Source: Gammaproteobacteria bacterium (GTDB lineage Bacteria > Pseudomonadota > Gammaproteobacteria > Chromatiales > Sedimenticolaceae). Taken from it: DNA of 6,045 nucleotides. Both the position numbers and the translations under genes were made by a program. The notes beneath the pieces were generated by a model. That model was not told where the DNA came from and searched no databases. It was given only the letters and a program-made list of their open reading frames with translations. The stretch lies in assembly GCA_020445165.1 (NCBI GenBank), contig JAGRHE010000166.1, forward strand, positions 1-6,045. The letters run 5' to 3'. Of this stretch, positions 1 through 5,907 are shown one piece after another. Position 1 is the first letter of the stretch. Every line of letters starts with the position of its first letter.

Positions 1-756
1 CTGGAGATCATGCGCCTGCAGGACAAGGGGCTGCGCAGCGAGTCATTGATCGCCGAGCAGCTGCGCGCGATCACCGGTCTGACCAATGAACGCGACGACC
101 TCGCCCAGCAGGCCGCCCAGCTCACGCTGCTGCGCGAACGCCTCGAGGCCGATGTCGCCCAGCGCCAGCAGGCCTTGAACGACGCGTTGCAGCAACTCGA
201 CCAGCGTCAGCTCGACATCAGCACGGCCCAACGAACCATCGCCACGCTCGAACAGAGCCTCGCCCAGGCGCGTGAGCGGATCAGCGAAAGCCAGGACAAC
301 AATGCCCGACTGCAGGAGACCATCGCCGAGCAGCGTGCGAACCTGGATGCACAGAGCGAGCGCAGCCAGGAGGTCGAGCGACGCTACCTGGTGCTGGCCG
401 ACGACTTTGACGCACTCAAGGTGAAGTACGACAAGCTGGTGCGCCCGGCGCGCAGCTCGGCCGGGCGCCACCTGATCGAGGTCCGCTACTGGAAGGAAGA
501 CGGCAACTACAAGATCACCTGGCGTGAAGGTAACGAGGCCCCCTACCAGGCAATCAGCCGCAACCAGCTTGACAAGGTGCTCACCCGCCTCGCCGCCGAA
601 CACGAAGATGGTCTGTACGTGAAGGTCATCTTCCCCGAGAACAGCGGCCTGTCCTACAACGAGGCCTGGGAGTTCACCAGTCATATGCACAGCAAGTATG
701 ACTACTACTTCAAGGCCGAGGCCGAGGACACCGACGCATCGTCCAGCGAACGCTGA
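1..756 (+). CDS. Coiled-coil protein with unidentified C-terminal domain (possibly 5'-truncated)
   Basis: The function is not recognised. The frame is open to the left edge (codons Leu-Glu-Ile precede the first visible ATG at 10), so the true start may lie outside the window; 248 residues follow that ATG. Residues about 10–145 are Gln/Glu/Arg/Leu/Ala-rich with heptad-like spacing and no prolines or glycines to break it, which indicates a long coiled coil. A linker (about 144–151) leads to a compact domain of about 85 residues (about 152–235), rich in Tyr, Trp and Phe with alternating hydrophobic strands and ending in a Tyr-rich stretch, then an acidic Ser-rich tail. No signal peptide or membrane segment is visible in the part shown, although an N-terminal one could be off the edge. 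The stop TGA is 2 bases before the ATG of the CobW-like GTPase, so the two are probably co-transcribed and translationally coupled. The pairing suggests a shared role, but nothing in the sequence says which. Confidence is for a real gene, not a function. Confidence 0.85.
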   Translation: MEIMRLQDKGLRSESLIAEQLRAITGLTNERDDLAQQAAQLTLLRERLEADVAQRQQALNDALQQLDQRQLDISTAQRTIATLEQSLAQARERISESQDNNARLQETIAEQRANLDAQSERSQEVERRYLVLADDFDALKVKYDKLVRPARSSAGRHLIEVRYWKEDGNYKITWREGNEAPYQAISRNQLDKVLTRLAAEHEDGLYVKVIFPENSGLSYNEAWEFTSHMHSKYDYYFKAEAEDTDASSSER

Positions 757-758
757 GC

Positions 759-1754
759 ATGGCCGACCCGATCGCGGTCAACCTGATCACCGGGTTCCTG
801 GGCAGCGGCAAGACCACCACCATCCGCCGCCTGCTGCAGACACATCCGCGCGACCAGAAGTGGGCCGTACTGGTCAACGAGTTCGGTGAGATCGGTATCG
901 ATGGCGCGTTGCTGGATGCCGACGGGGTCGCGGTGCAGGAGGTTGCCGGCGGTTGCCTGTGCTGTGTCGCGGCCCCGGCATTCACGACCGGGCTCAACCG
1001 ACTGATCCGTCGCAAACGGCCTGATCGCATCCTGATCGAGCCAAGCGGCCTCGGGCACCCTGCCCAGGTCATCGAGACCCTGACCGGCCCGCTGTATCGG
1101 GACATACTGGATGTACGCGCAACCCTGTGCATACTGGATGCGCGTCACCTGTCCTCCCCGCGCCACCGCGAACACGCGGTATTCGCAGACCAGATTCACC
1201 TTGCCGATGTACTGGTGGCAAACAAGGCCGACCTGTATTCGGCCGAGGACGAACTCGCCCTGGAGCAGTTCCTGTTGGCTCTCGACCCGCCCAAGACACG
1301 GGTGACCCGCTGCCGCTACGGCGACATCGACCCTGCCCTGATGGACGTCCGCCGCGACGGGCAGCGTCGGGCCGCATTTCCCGAAGCCCATGCCTTCCTG
1401 GTCGAAGCAGCAGCAAGCGACGGGCATTCTGCAGAAACGATCACAAGTCCCTGGCTCTTGATCGAAGGCAGCGAAGACGGATACCAGCGTGCCTCCTGGA
1501 CCATCGAACAGCAGCACGCATGGCCGAAGAGCGCACTCGAAGAGCTGCTGTCCGGCCTGCCCGGCGAGCGCGTCAAGGGACTGTTCCGCACCGACCACGG
1601 CTGGATGGCAGTCAACGATCGCGACTGGTCTCCCATCACCGAGCCAGATGATTCGCGGGCGCGCCTGGTCCTGATCGACTGCGCGAAGCTCCCGGTTTCA
1701 GAAGTCGATCGGCGCTTGCGCCTGATCGAAGAATCCGCTCGTACATCTGCCTGA
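759..1754 (+). CDS. CobW/P47K (COG0523) family G3E GTPase, putative metal chaperone
   Basis: A 331-residue G3E-family P-loop GTPase. Seen: Walker A GFLGSGKT at residues 12–19; the family CxCC metal site within GGCLCC (Cys66, Cys68, Cys69); the Walker B/switch segment ILIEPSGLGHP (residues 91–101), where many relatives have E-[ST]-x-G; and the guanine-specificity motif NKAD (155–158). A C-terminal region of about 100 residues (from about 230) corresponds to the CobW C-terminal domain, with a recognisable segment around GERVKGLFRTDHGWMAVN (269–286). In this family GTP binding and hydrolysis drive delivery of Zn, Co, Fe or Ni to client proteins in the cytoplasm. There is no long His-rich loop of the kind seen in some Zn or Co chaperones, so the metal cannot be called. 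The start ATG lies 2 bases after the upstream stop and lacks a strong Shine-Dalgarno, fitting translational coupling. No zinc- or cobalamin-pathway gene is in view to identify the client. A specific name such as cobW, yjiA or zigA is not justified. Confidence 0.93.
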   Translation: MADPIAVNLITGFLGSGKTTTIRRLLQTHPRDQKWAVLVNEFGEIGIDGALLDADGVAVQEVAGGCLCCVAAPAFTTGLNRLIRRKRPDRILIEPSGLGHPAQVIETLTGPLYRDILDVRATLCILDARHLSSPRHREHAVFADQIHLADVLVANKADLYSAEDELALEQFLLALDPPKTRVTRCRYGDIDPALMDVRRDGQRRAAFPEAHAFLVEAAASDGHSAETITSPWLLIEGSEDGYQRASWTIEQQHAWPKSALEELLSGLPGERVKGLFRTDHGWMAVNDRDWSPITEPDDSRARLVLIDCAKLPVSEVDRRLRLIEESARTSA

Positions 1755-1759
1755 ACGAC

Positions 1760-1789
1760 CCCGGCCTGTTCAAGGCAGCAGGTTCCGGG
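1760..1789 (+). other. Bulged hairpin after the GTPase gene (weak terminator candidate)
   Basis: CCCGG (1760–1764) pairs with CCGGG (1785–1789), and CCTG (1765–1768) pairs with CAGG (1779–1782), leaving a two-base TT bulge on the 3' arm and a 10-base loop. It begins six bases after the GTPase stop codon. The following bases are GCCGAAAACC with no T-run, so it is not a convincing intrinsic terminator. It could stabilise the mRNA 3' end or be coincidental. Confidence 0.3.
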
Positions 1790-1853
1790 CCGAAAACCTG
1801 GTAAGGAAGCCTGGCGGGTCGCCGAGCAAAAACGTCGCCAACCGTCAAAGATC

Positions 1854-3167
1854 ATGTTCTCGTTCAACAGTGTCACCAAGCGCCGACTGGCCTGGCTCAT
1901 CTCCCTGTTGGTCTGGACCCAGGTCGTTGCCGCTTCGGCCTGGTGGTCGATCTCTTCCATGTCTCTCCAGGCAGAGCAGATGGCCGCCCAGCGTGGCCGT
2001 GACCTGTTTCGCATGATCGAGCTCACCCGGCAGTGGAGCGCAGACCACCTCGGAATCTACGCAGTCCGTTCCCGGCAGGCGCAACCCAATCCCTATCTGA
2101 CGTTGCCGAACCGCGACCTGGAAACGGTTCAGGGCCTGCAGCTGACCATGATCAACGCGGCGTACATGACCCGTCAGATCTCCGAACTGGCACGTGCCGA
2201 GGGCTTCTACTTTCACATGACCAGTGAAGACCCGTTGCGCCCGGCCAACGCGCCGGATGAATGGGAGCGCGATTCGCTGGCAGCCTTCAAACGTGGTGCC
2301 AGTGAACGCATCGAGTTGCTGGAATCGAGTAGCGGCGGACAGTTCCGTTACATGGCGCCACTGCGGGTCAAACCCGAATGCCTCGGCTGTCATGCCGTTC
2401 AGGGGGCACAACTTGGCGACATCCGCGGTGGCATCAGTGTCAATCTCGACGCAACGTCACTGCTTGCACATCGCGACCGAGAGATCGTCAAGACGGGACT
2501 GACCCATACAATCGTGTGGCTGGCCATCAGCGCCCTGATGTATCACGCGATCCGCACCACACAGCGTCGCGTGCACACCCTGGATCTTGCGCGCGTGTCC
2601 CAGGCCAGAACAATCAAGAAAAAGGAACGCGACCTGGCAGCCGCAAACAACACCATTCGCCAGTTGCAGCGCCTCGACAGCCTGACCGGGCTCTTCAGTC
2701 GAGCCCATTTCGACAAAGCGTTACAGGAACTGGTGGACAGAAGCGAAGCGCGCGACGAAACCTGCGCACTGATAATCGCCGAACTCGACCACTTCAATGC
2801 GTTCAACCAGGCCTATGGCCTGCTCGAAGGCGATATCGTCCTGCGCAGCGTGGCCGGCATCGCGACATCGATCGGCGAGCGTCATCAGGCCATCTGCGGC
2901 CGCTACGTCGGTTCGTCGATCGCACTGGCCATCCCTGCGTGCACCCGACGTCAGCTGCTGACGATTGCCGAAGAACTGCGCCGGGATATCTACGAACTGG
3001 GTATCCGGCACGAACACTCGGCAGCGGCAAAATTCGTTACCGTCACCGTCGGCTGCGCCTTGTGCGAACCGGACCCCGCGCCGAGCGCCGAAGCACTCCT
3101 CAAGCAGGCCGCGCTGGCCATGTATGAAGGCAAACAGAAAGGCCACAACTGTGTGGTACTCAGGTAA
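1854..3167 (+). CDS. Membrane sensor: DUF3365-type haem-binding domain plus degenerate GGDEF domain
   Basis: A 437-residue predicted inner-membrane signalling protein. Domain order as read: a short basic N-terminus and first membrane helix (about 10–35); an extracytoplasmic region (about 36–212) resembling DUF3365/Tll0287-like sensor domains, ending with a CxxCH c-type haem motif CLGCH at 176–180 and a downstream GDIRGGISV segment (188–196) typical of that family; a second membrane helix (about 214–232); a basic or charged linker helix, probably coiled coil (about 238–274); and a GGDEF-family domain (about 275–437) starting with DSLTGL. The cyclase signature is lost: RYGG[DE]EF is RYVGSS here (350–355), the first metal-binding Asp of the DxD segment is Glu (E310-L-D312), and no RxxD I-site is present. 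It probably does not make c-di-GMP and may act by binding nucleotide or partners. The ATG at 1854 is the only plausible start: no in-frame ATG, GTG or TTG lies between it and 1758, and the next Met would remove the first helix. Its Shine-Dalgarno is weak. Redox, NO, CO or O2 sensing by the haem is an inference. Confidence 0.9.
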   Translation: MFSFNSVTKRRLAWLISLLVWTQVVAASAWWSISSMSLQAEQMAAQRGRDLFRMIELTRQWSADHLGIYAVRSRQAQPNPYLTLPNRDLETVQGLQLTMINAAYMTRQISELARAEGFYFHMTSEDPLRPANAPDEWERDSLAAFKRGASERIELLESSSGGQFRYMAPLRVKPECLGCHAVQGAQLGDIRGGISVNLDATSLLAHRDREIVKTGLTHTIVWLAISALMYHAIRTTQRRVHTLDLARVSQARTIKKKERDLAAANNTIRQLQRLDSLTGLFSRAHFDKALQELVDRSEARDETCALIIAELDHFNAFNQAYGLLEGDIVLRSVAGIATSIGERHQAICGRYVGSSIALAIPACTRRQLLTIAEELRRDIYELGIRHEHSAAAKFVTVTVGCALCEPDPAPSAEALLKQAALAMYEGKQKGHNCVVLR

Positions 3168-3168
3168 G

Positions 3169-3195
3169 CGCTGGAGCCTGGACAACGCTCCAGTG
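3169..3195 (+). terminator. First of two tandem hairpins after the sensor gene
   Basis: CTGGAGC (3171–3177) pairs perfectly with GCTCCAG (3187–3193) around a 9-base loop; the stem can extend by a G·T wobble and one more C-G pair to 3169/3195. It begins one base after the TAA stop. There is no T-run after it, so it probably acts with the next hairpin rather than alone. Confidence 0.4.
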
Positions 3196-3233
3196 CCATC
3201 CCGACGCACCGAACGACCGTCGGGATGGCATTT
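3194..3233 (+). terminator. Strong hairpin between convergent genes, likely shared terminator
   Basis: A perfect 12-bp GC-rich stem: TGCCATCCCGAC (3194–3205) with GTCGGGATGGCA (3219–3230), loop of 13 bases, followed on the + strand by TTT (3231–3233). It lies between the end of the sensor gene (3167) and the stop codon of the convergent haloperoxidase gene (3240), starting only 7 bases from the latter on its 3' side. The symmetrical stem could serve both strands, though neither side has a long T-run, and on the − strand there is none. Confidence 0.65.
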
Positions 3234-3239
3234 CGCCGA

Positions 3240-5354
3240 CTACAGGTCTTCGAACAACTCCTCACCCGGGACGTGTCGCAACCACCAATCACCTGCTGCC
3301 ACCGGGCTGCCCTCTCGATCGATGATCGACAGCCTCGGGCAACTGCCGGCCTCACCCGAGATGGTGATATGGTCGCCGTCGAACGATTTGAACGTGGTGT
3401 CCATGTAATCACCATACGTCGGCGCCTGCTCCAGCAGTATCGAAACCGCGACCCGCTCGCCCATGCGCAGGGAGTCGTAATAGTCGGAGTAGTAGTGCAC
3501 ACCGGCCATGTTGCGGCCGATCGCGATATTCGCCGCCAACTTGTCGAGTTCACCCTGGATGGTCAGCTTGCCGCGGAACTTGTTGTCCTTCACCAGGCGC
3601 GAGCCATCCGCATTCGGCACGTAAGCGATTGCATTACCGTCCTTGTCGCACAATGGCCGTTCGACATGACTGTCACAGTCTTCGAACATTTCGAAGAAGG
3701 CCTTGAGCATGGTCACGCAACCACCAGCCACCGTGGCATGCCCGGCACCGTAGGAGGGATGCATCGGCGAACCCTCGGGGAACGCCATCGGCAGCAGCAG
3801 GTTGCAGTTGGCGAGCAGGTCCGGATCGACGCCATGAGGCGTGCAGCTGCTGGTCTCACACTCGAAGCCCCGCATCGCAACCATCGCGGCCGCATTCTGT
3901 TCGGCGTTGTGTTGCACCACCGCCTTGAGCAGGTCTTCGGGCAATTCCGCCAGCGTCGCAGCGAATGCCTTGCCGGCACAACCGAGCTTGTCGCCGAACT
4001 TGTCGTCGCGCCGTCCAAGACAACTGAGCGTCAGGCGACCACCGATCGCCTCCGGACGCGCGCGCCGGTGATAGTTGAACTTCTGCCGACGCACTGCCTT
4101 GAGACAACGCGTCGCCACCTCGGTGACCAGCGACAGGATGTGCGGTCCACCGAAGGTTGCAAAGGCATCCCGCCGACCCGAAGGTGATGGCTCCGGAAAT
4201 CCTTTCGATGCCGGCACGCCCATCGCAAGCATGATCAGGGCTGCATTCAGGTAAGCCTCGTACAATGCGTCGAAATGCACGTAGGTGGCCAGATCACGCG
4301 GCGTGGTGATGAAACGCCGATTCTCCTCAAAGCGGTCGGCTCCCTTGAGATTCGCGCCATTCTGGACATCGAGCCAGCTGCACCAGTCGGTCATGTAATC
4401 AAGGCAGTTCTTGTGCGACAGGCTGCGCTGGTCGACGATCAGCGAGCCGTATGGGATGTATCCATCCTGCAGGTCGAATGGCGCATCGCGCCCGGGATAG
4501 CTGGCCGCGCCACCGCCGCCACAGGCCAACGACTTGGCGCCGATCAGCATGTACTGCGAGATGTAGGGACCTGCCAACGCGCCCTTGGTCGAACCGCGGA
4601 AGGCCGTCGCCGGCGTGAGCTTGCCGTCGGCCGACTGGGTGCGGGCGAAGCGGCGGTTGCGCTCGAATGCGTTCAGGCCCGTGTCGTCGACCGTGTGCGG
4701 GGTCGACGAGATGACATCCTTGCCGCTGTAGAACGGCATACCATTGAGAAGTTTGACAATATCCGCCGCACTCAGCTGCGCCTGACCGGCCTCGTCGGAC
4801 GAGGTACACAGTAGCTCAGCGCCGCCCCTGCAGATGGTGGTAAATGGCACATCACGCAGGATCGCGAGGCCATACAGTTCGGCCATCTCGGCCGCCAGTT
4901 CGCTGGACCCGACGCGCGGCGCCGGCGCCATCCCGACCGCCGCCGGGTCGGAGCCCTGCAGTTCGTACACGTGACCGGCACGCGGACTTTCCCATCCGCG
5001 CCACTCGATCTTCGCCTTGCCGTGGCAGGTTTCCTTTACCGTGCAGTGATAGCCGACACCGCGGTCAGCCGCCGACTGCACCCGCTTGTCGAACAGGGTA
5101 CGGTCGGGTGAATTGATCGCTTCGACGAAACAGTGATAGTCATCGGGGTCTGTCAACAGACCACTGTCGTCGTGCGCGAGTCCCTTGGTGAAATTGGCCG
5201 GATAGGAAGGTCCGTGATCCGCCTCTTCACGGTTGGAAAGTGTCTGCGCTGCCGGCCGCAGGCGTGCAGTCTCGGTTGCCAGGTCGCGCAACCGCTTGCT
5301 CTCACGCGCACGCTCCGAGCCGGCCGGATCGGGTTCTGAGTAGGGAATTGCCAT
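3240..5354 (-). CDS. Vanadium-dependent haloperoxidase (bromoperoxidase type), Ser-to-Ala active-site variant
   Basis: A 704-residue vanadate-dependent haloperoxidase of the PAP2/acid phosphatase superfamily. Such enzymes use H2O2 to oxidise bromide, iodide or chloride to hypohalite-like species. Catalytic segments: KFNYHRRARPEAIGGR (425–440) supplies Lys425 and Arg433, eight residues apart as in Corallina bromoperoxidase; HPSYGAGH (532–539) supplies Gly538 and His539, with His532 matching the extra His of bromoperoxidases; GRNMAGVH (613–620) supplies Arg614 and His620, six apart as in the family. The usual Ser of PS-GH is Ala537 (codon GCC at 3746–3744). Conserved flanks include NFTKGLAHDDSGLL (54–67) and FRGSTKGALAGPYISQYML (252–270). 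There is no Sec or Tat signal peptide at the N-terminus, so the location is probably cytoplasmic unless exported otherwise. Eighteen cysteines is notable. The start is supported by AAGGAGA at 5367–5361, 6 bases upstream of ATG. It is transcribed away from rplS and is separated from it by a terminator. Halide preference cannot be read from sequence; loss of the Ser could lower activity or favour phosphatase-like chemistry. Confidence 0.93.
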   Translation of the reverse strand: MAIPYSEPDPAGSERARESKRLRDLATETARLRPAAQTLSNREEADHGPSYPANFTKGLAHDDSGLLTDPDDYHCFVEAINSPDRTLFDKRVQSAADRGVGYHCTVKETCHGKAKIEWRGWESPRAGHVYELQGSDPAAVGMAPAPRVGSSELAAEMAELYGLAILRDVPFTTICRGGAELLCTSSDEAGQAQLSAADIVKLLNGMPFYSGKDVISSTPHTVDDTGLNAFERNRRFARTQSADGKLTPATAFRGSTKGALAGPYISQYMLIGAKSLACGGGGAASYPGRDAPFDLQDGYIPYGSLIVDQRSLSHKNCLDYMTDWCSWLDVQNGANLKGADRFEENRRFITTPRDLATYVHFDALYEAYLNAALIMLAMGVPASKGFPEPSPSGRRDAFATFGGPHILSLVTEVATRCLKAVRRQKFNYHRRARPEAIGGRLTLSCLGRRDDKFGDKLGCAGKAFAATLAELPEDLLKAVVQHNAEQNAAAMVAMRGFECETSSCTPHGVDPDLLANCNLLLPMAFPEGSPMHPSYGAGHATVAGGCVTMLKAFFEMFEDCDSHVERPLCDKDGNAIAYVPNADGSRLVKDNKFRGKLTIQGELDKLAANIAIGRNMAGVHYYSDYYDSLRMGERVAVSILLEQAPTYGDYMDTTFKSFDGDHITISGEAGSCPRLSIIDREGSPVAAGDWWLRHVPGEELFEDL

Positions 5355-5360
5355 GGCTTG

Positions 5361-5367
5361 TCTCCTT
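5361..5367 (-). promoter_or_regulatory. Ribosome binding site of the haloperoxidase gene
   Basis: On the − strand AAGGAGA stands 6 bases before the ATG at 5354, a near-consensus Shine-Dalgarno that fixes this start. The same GGAGAC bases (5365–5360) can pair with an upstream GTCTCC at 5390–5385, so the site could be partly masked in the mRNA. Confidence 0.8.
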
Positions 5368-5422
5368 GCATGTCTATGTGTCCCGGAGACTTAAAGCTAT
5401 GCAGGAGCAGGCCTTGCAGGCG

Positions 5423-5435
5423 GTGAATTATTCAC
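5423..5435. promoter_or_regulatory. Palindrome GTGAATTATTCAC upstream of the haloperoxidase gene
   Basis: A perfect 6+1+6 inverted repeat, GTGAAT-T-ATTCAC, about 70 bases upstream of the haloperoxidase ATG. On the − strand it contains AATAAT, one mismatch from a sigma-70 −10 box, although no good −35 box was found at normal spacing. A transcription-factor operator over a promoter is plausible but not demonstrated. Confidence 0.35.
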
Positions 5436-5452
5436 TGCGGCATTGGCAGAAA

Positions 5453-5466
5453 TTCACACTGGTGAA
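5453..5466. promoter_or_regulatory. Second inverted repeat TTCAC-N4-GTGAA upstream of the haloperoxidase gene
   Basis: TTCAC (5453–5457) and GTGAA (5462–5466) are inverted around ACTG. The half-site is the same GTGAA found in the palindrome at 5423–5435, and the two centres are about 30.5 bp apart, close to three helical turns. This would suit two dimers on one DNA face, but 5-bp arms can arise by chance. Confidence 0.3.
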
Positions 5467-5476
5467 AGGCGCGAAC

Positions 5477-5505
5477 AAAAAGGCCGCTGCACAGGCAGCG
5501 GCCTT
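5477..5505 (-). terminator. Intrinsic terminator of the trmD–rplS operon
   Basis: Read on the − strand, AAGGCCGCTGC (5505–5495) pairs perfectly with GCAGCGGCCTT (5490–5480) around a 4-base CTGT loop, and the T-run continues to 5477. The 11-bp GC-rich stem with a U-tract lies 27 bases after the rplS stop codon, so this is a textbook rho-independent terminator. It separates the translation operon from the haloperoxidase gene on the same strand. Confidence 0.93.
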
Positions 5506-5509
5506 CACG

Positions 5510-5527
5510 GGCACCAGGAACGGTGCC
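5510..5527 (-). other. Small hairpin between rplS and its terminator
   Basis: GGCACC (5510–5515) and GGTGCC (5522–5527) form a perfect 6-bp stem with a 6-base loop, starting 4 bases after the rplS stop on the − strand. It has no T-run. It may act as a 3'-end stabiliser ahead of the main terminator, or be incidental. Confidence 0.3.
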
Positions 5528-5531
5528 GGGA

Positions 5532-5888
5532 TCAGGTAGACGACTTGATCTTTTCCTTGATGCGCGCTGCCTTGCCGGTCAGTCCGCGCAGGTAGTACAG
5601 CTTGGCACGACGCACGTTACCGCGGCGCTTGACCTCAACCTCGGCCACGTTCGGGCTGTACGACTGGAAGACGCGCTCGACGCCCTCGCCGTGAGAAATC
5701 TTGCGCACCGTGAACGAAGAGTTCAGACCGCGGTTGCGCTTGGCGATGCAGACACCTTCAAATGCCTGCAGCCGTTCACGCTGACCTTCCGTTACCTTGA
5801 CCTGGACGATAACCGTGTCGCCGGGACCGAAGTCCGGCAACTGCTTGCCCATCTGTTCCTGTTCGAGTTCCTGGATGATGTTGCTCAT
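5532..5888 (-). CDS. rplS: 50S ribosomal protein L19
   Basis: A 118-residue L19, close to the usual 115 or so. It is a large-subunit protein at the interface with the 30S subunit. Seen: the N-terminal helix ([13 protein letters not shown]), the central segment [16 protein letters not shown] (20–35), the highly conserved [20 protein letters not shown] (43–62), [11 protein letters not shown] (64–74), and the basic C-terminus [21 protein letters not shown] (86–106). The start at 5888 is chosen because MSNII aligns with known L19 N-termini and AGGAG at 5901–5897 is 8 bases upstream. The frame stays open to an ATG at 5927, but that extension overlaps the end of trmD and has no L19 similarity. It lies 19 bases downstream of the trmD stop, in the conserved rpsP–rimM–trmD–rplS operon order, and is followed by a strong terminator. 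Confidence 0.98.
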   Translation of the reverse strand: MSNIIQELEQEQMGKQLPDFGPGDTVIVQVKVTEGQRERLQAFEGVCIAKRNRGLNSSFTVRKISHGEGVERVFQSYSPNVAEVEVKRRGNVRRAKLYYLRGLTGKAARIKEKIKSST

Positions 5889-5896
5889 CGCCCTTG

Positions 5897-5901
5897 CTCC
5901 T
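5897..5901 (-). promoter_or_regulatory. Ribosome binding site of rplS
   Basis: AGGAG on the − strand sits 8 bases before the ATG at 5888, in the 19-base gap after trmD. It decides the L19 start against the longer open frame beginning at 5927. Confidence 0.8.
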
Positions 5902-5907
5902 GTTACC

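Noticed and set aside
43..690. A 215-codon open frame on the − strand
   Set aside because: It is antisense to the coiled-coil gene; its Leu/Val/Gly-rich composition is the mirror of Gln/Glu/Arg-rich coiled-coil codons.
705..1598. A 297-codon open frame on the − strand
   Set aside because: It is antisense to the CobW-like GTPase with its full motif set; no family features in the translation.
2378..3127. A 249-codon + strand frame overlapping the sensor gene
   Set aside because: It is a shifted frame within the GGDEF region, Arg/Pro-rich, as expected for out-of-frame reading of high-GC DNA.
3225..4187. A 320-codon open frame on the + strand
   Set aside because: It lies opposite the haloperoxidase gene, whose catalytic motifs are unmistakable; the antisense translation has no recognisable domain and is explained by high GC.
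5240..5539. A 99-codon + strand frame covering the haloperoxidase upstream region
   Set aside because: It runs across the haloperoxidase start, the promoter region and the rplS terminator, with no recognisable product or ribosome binding site.
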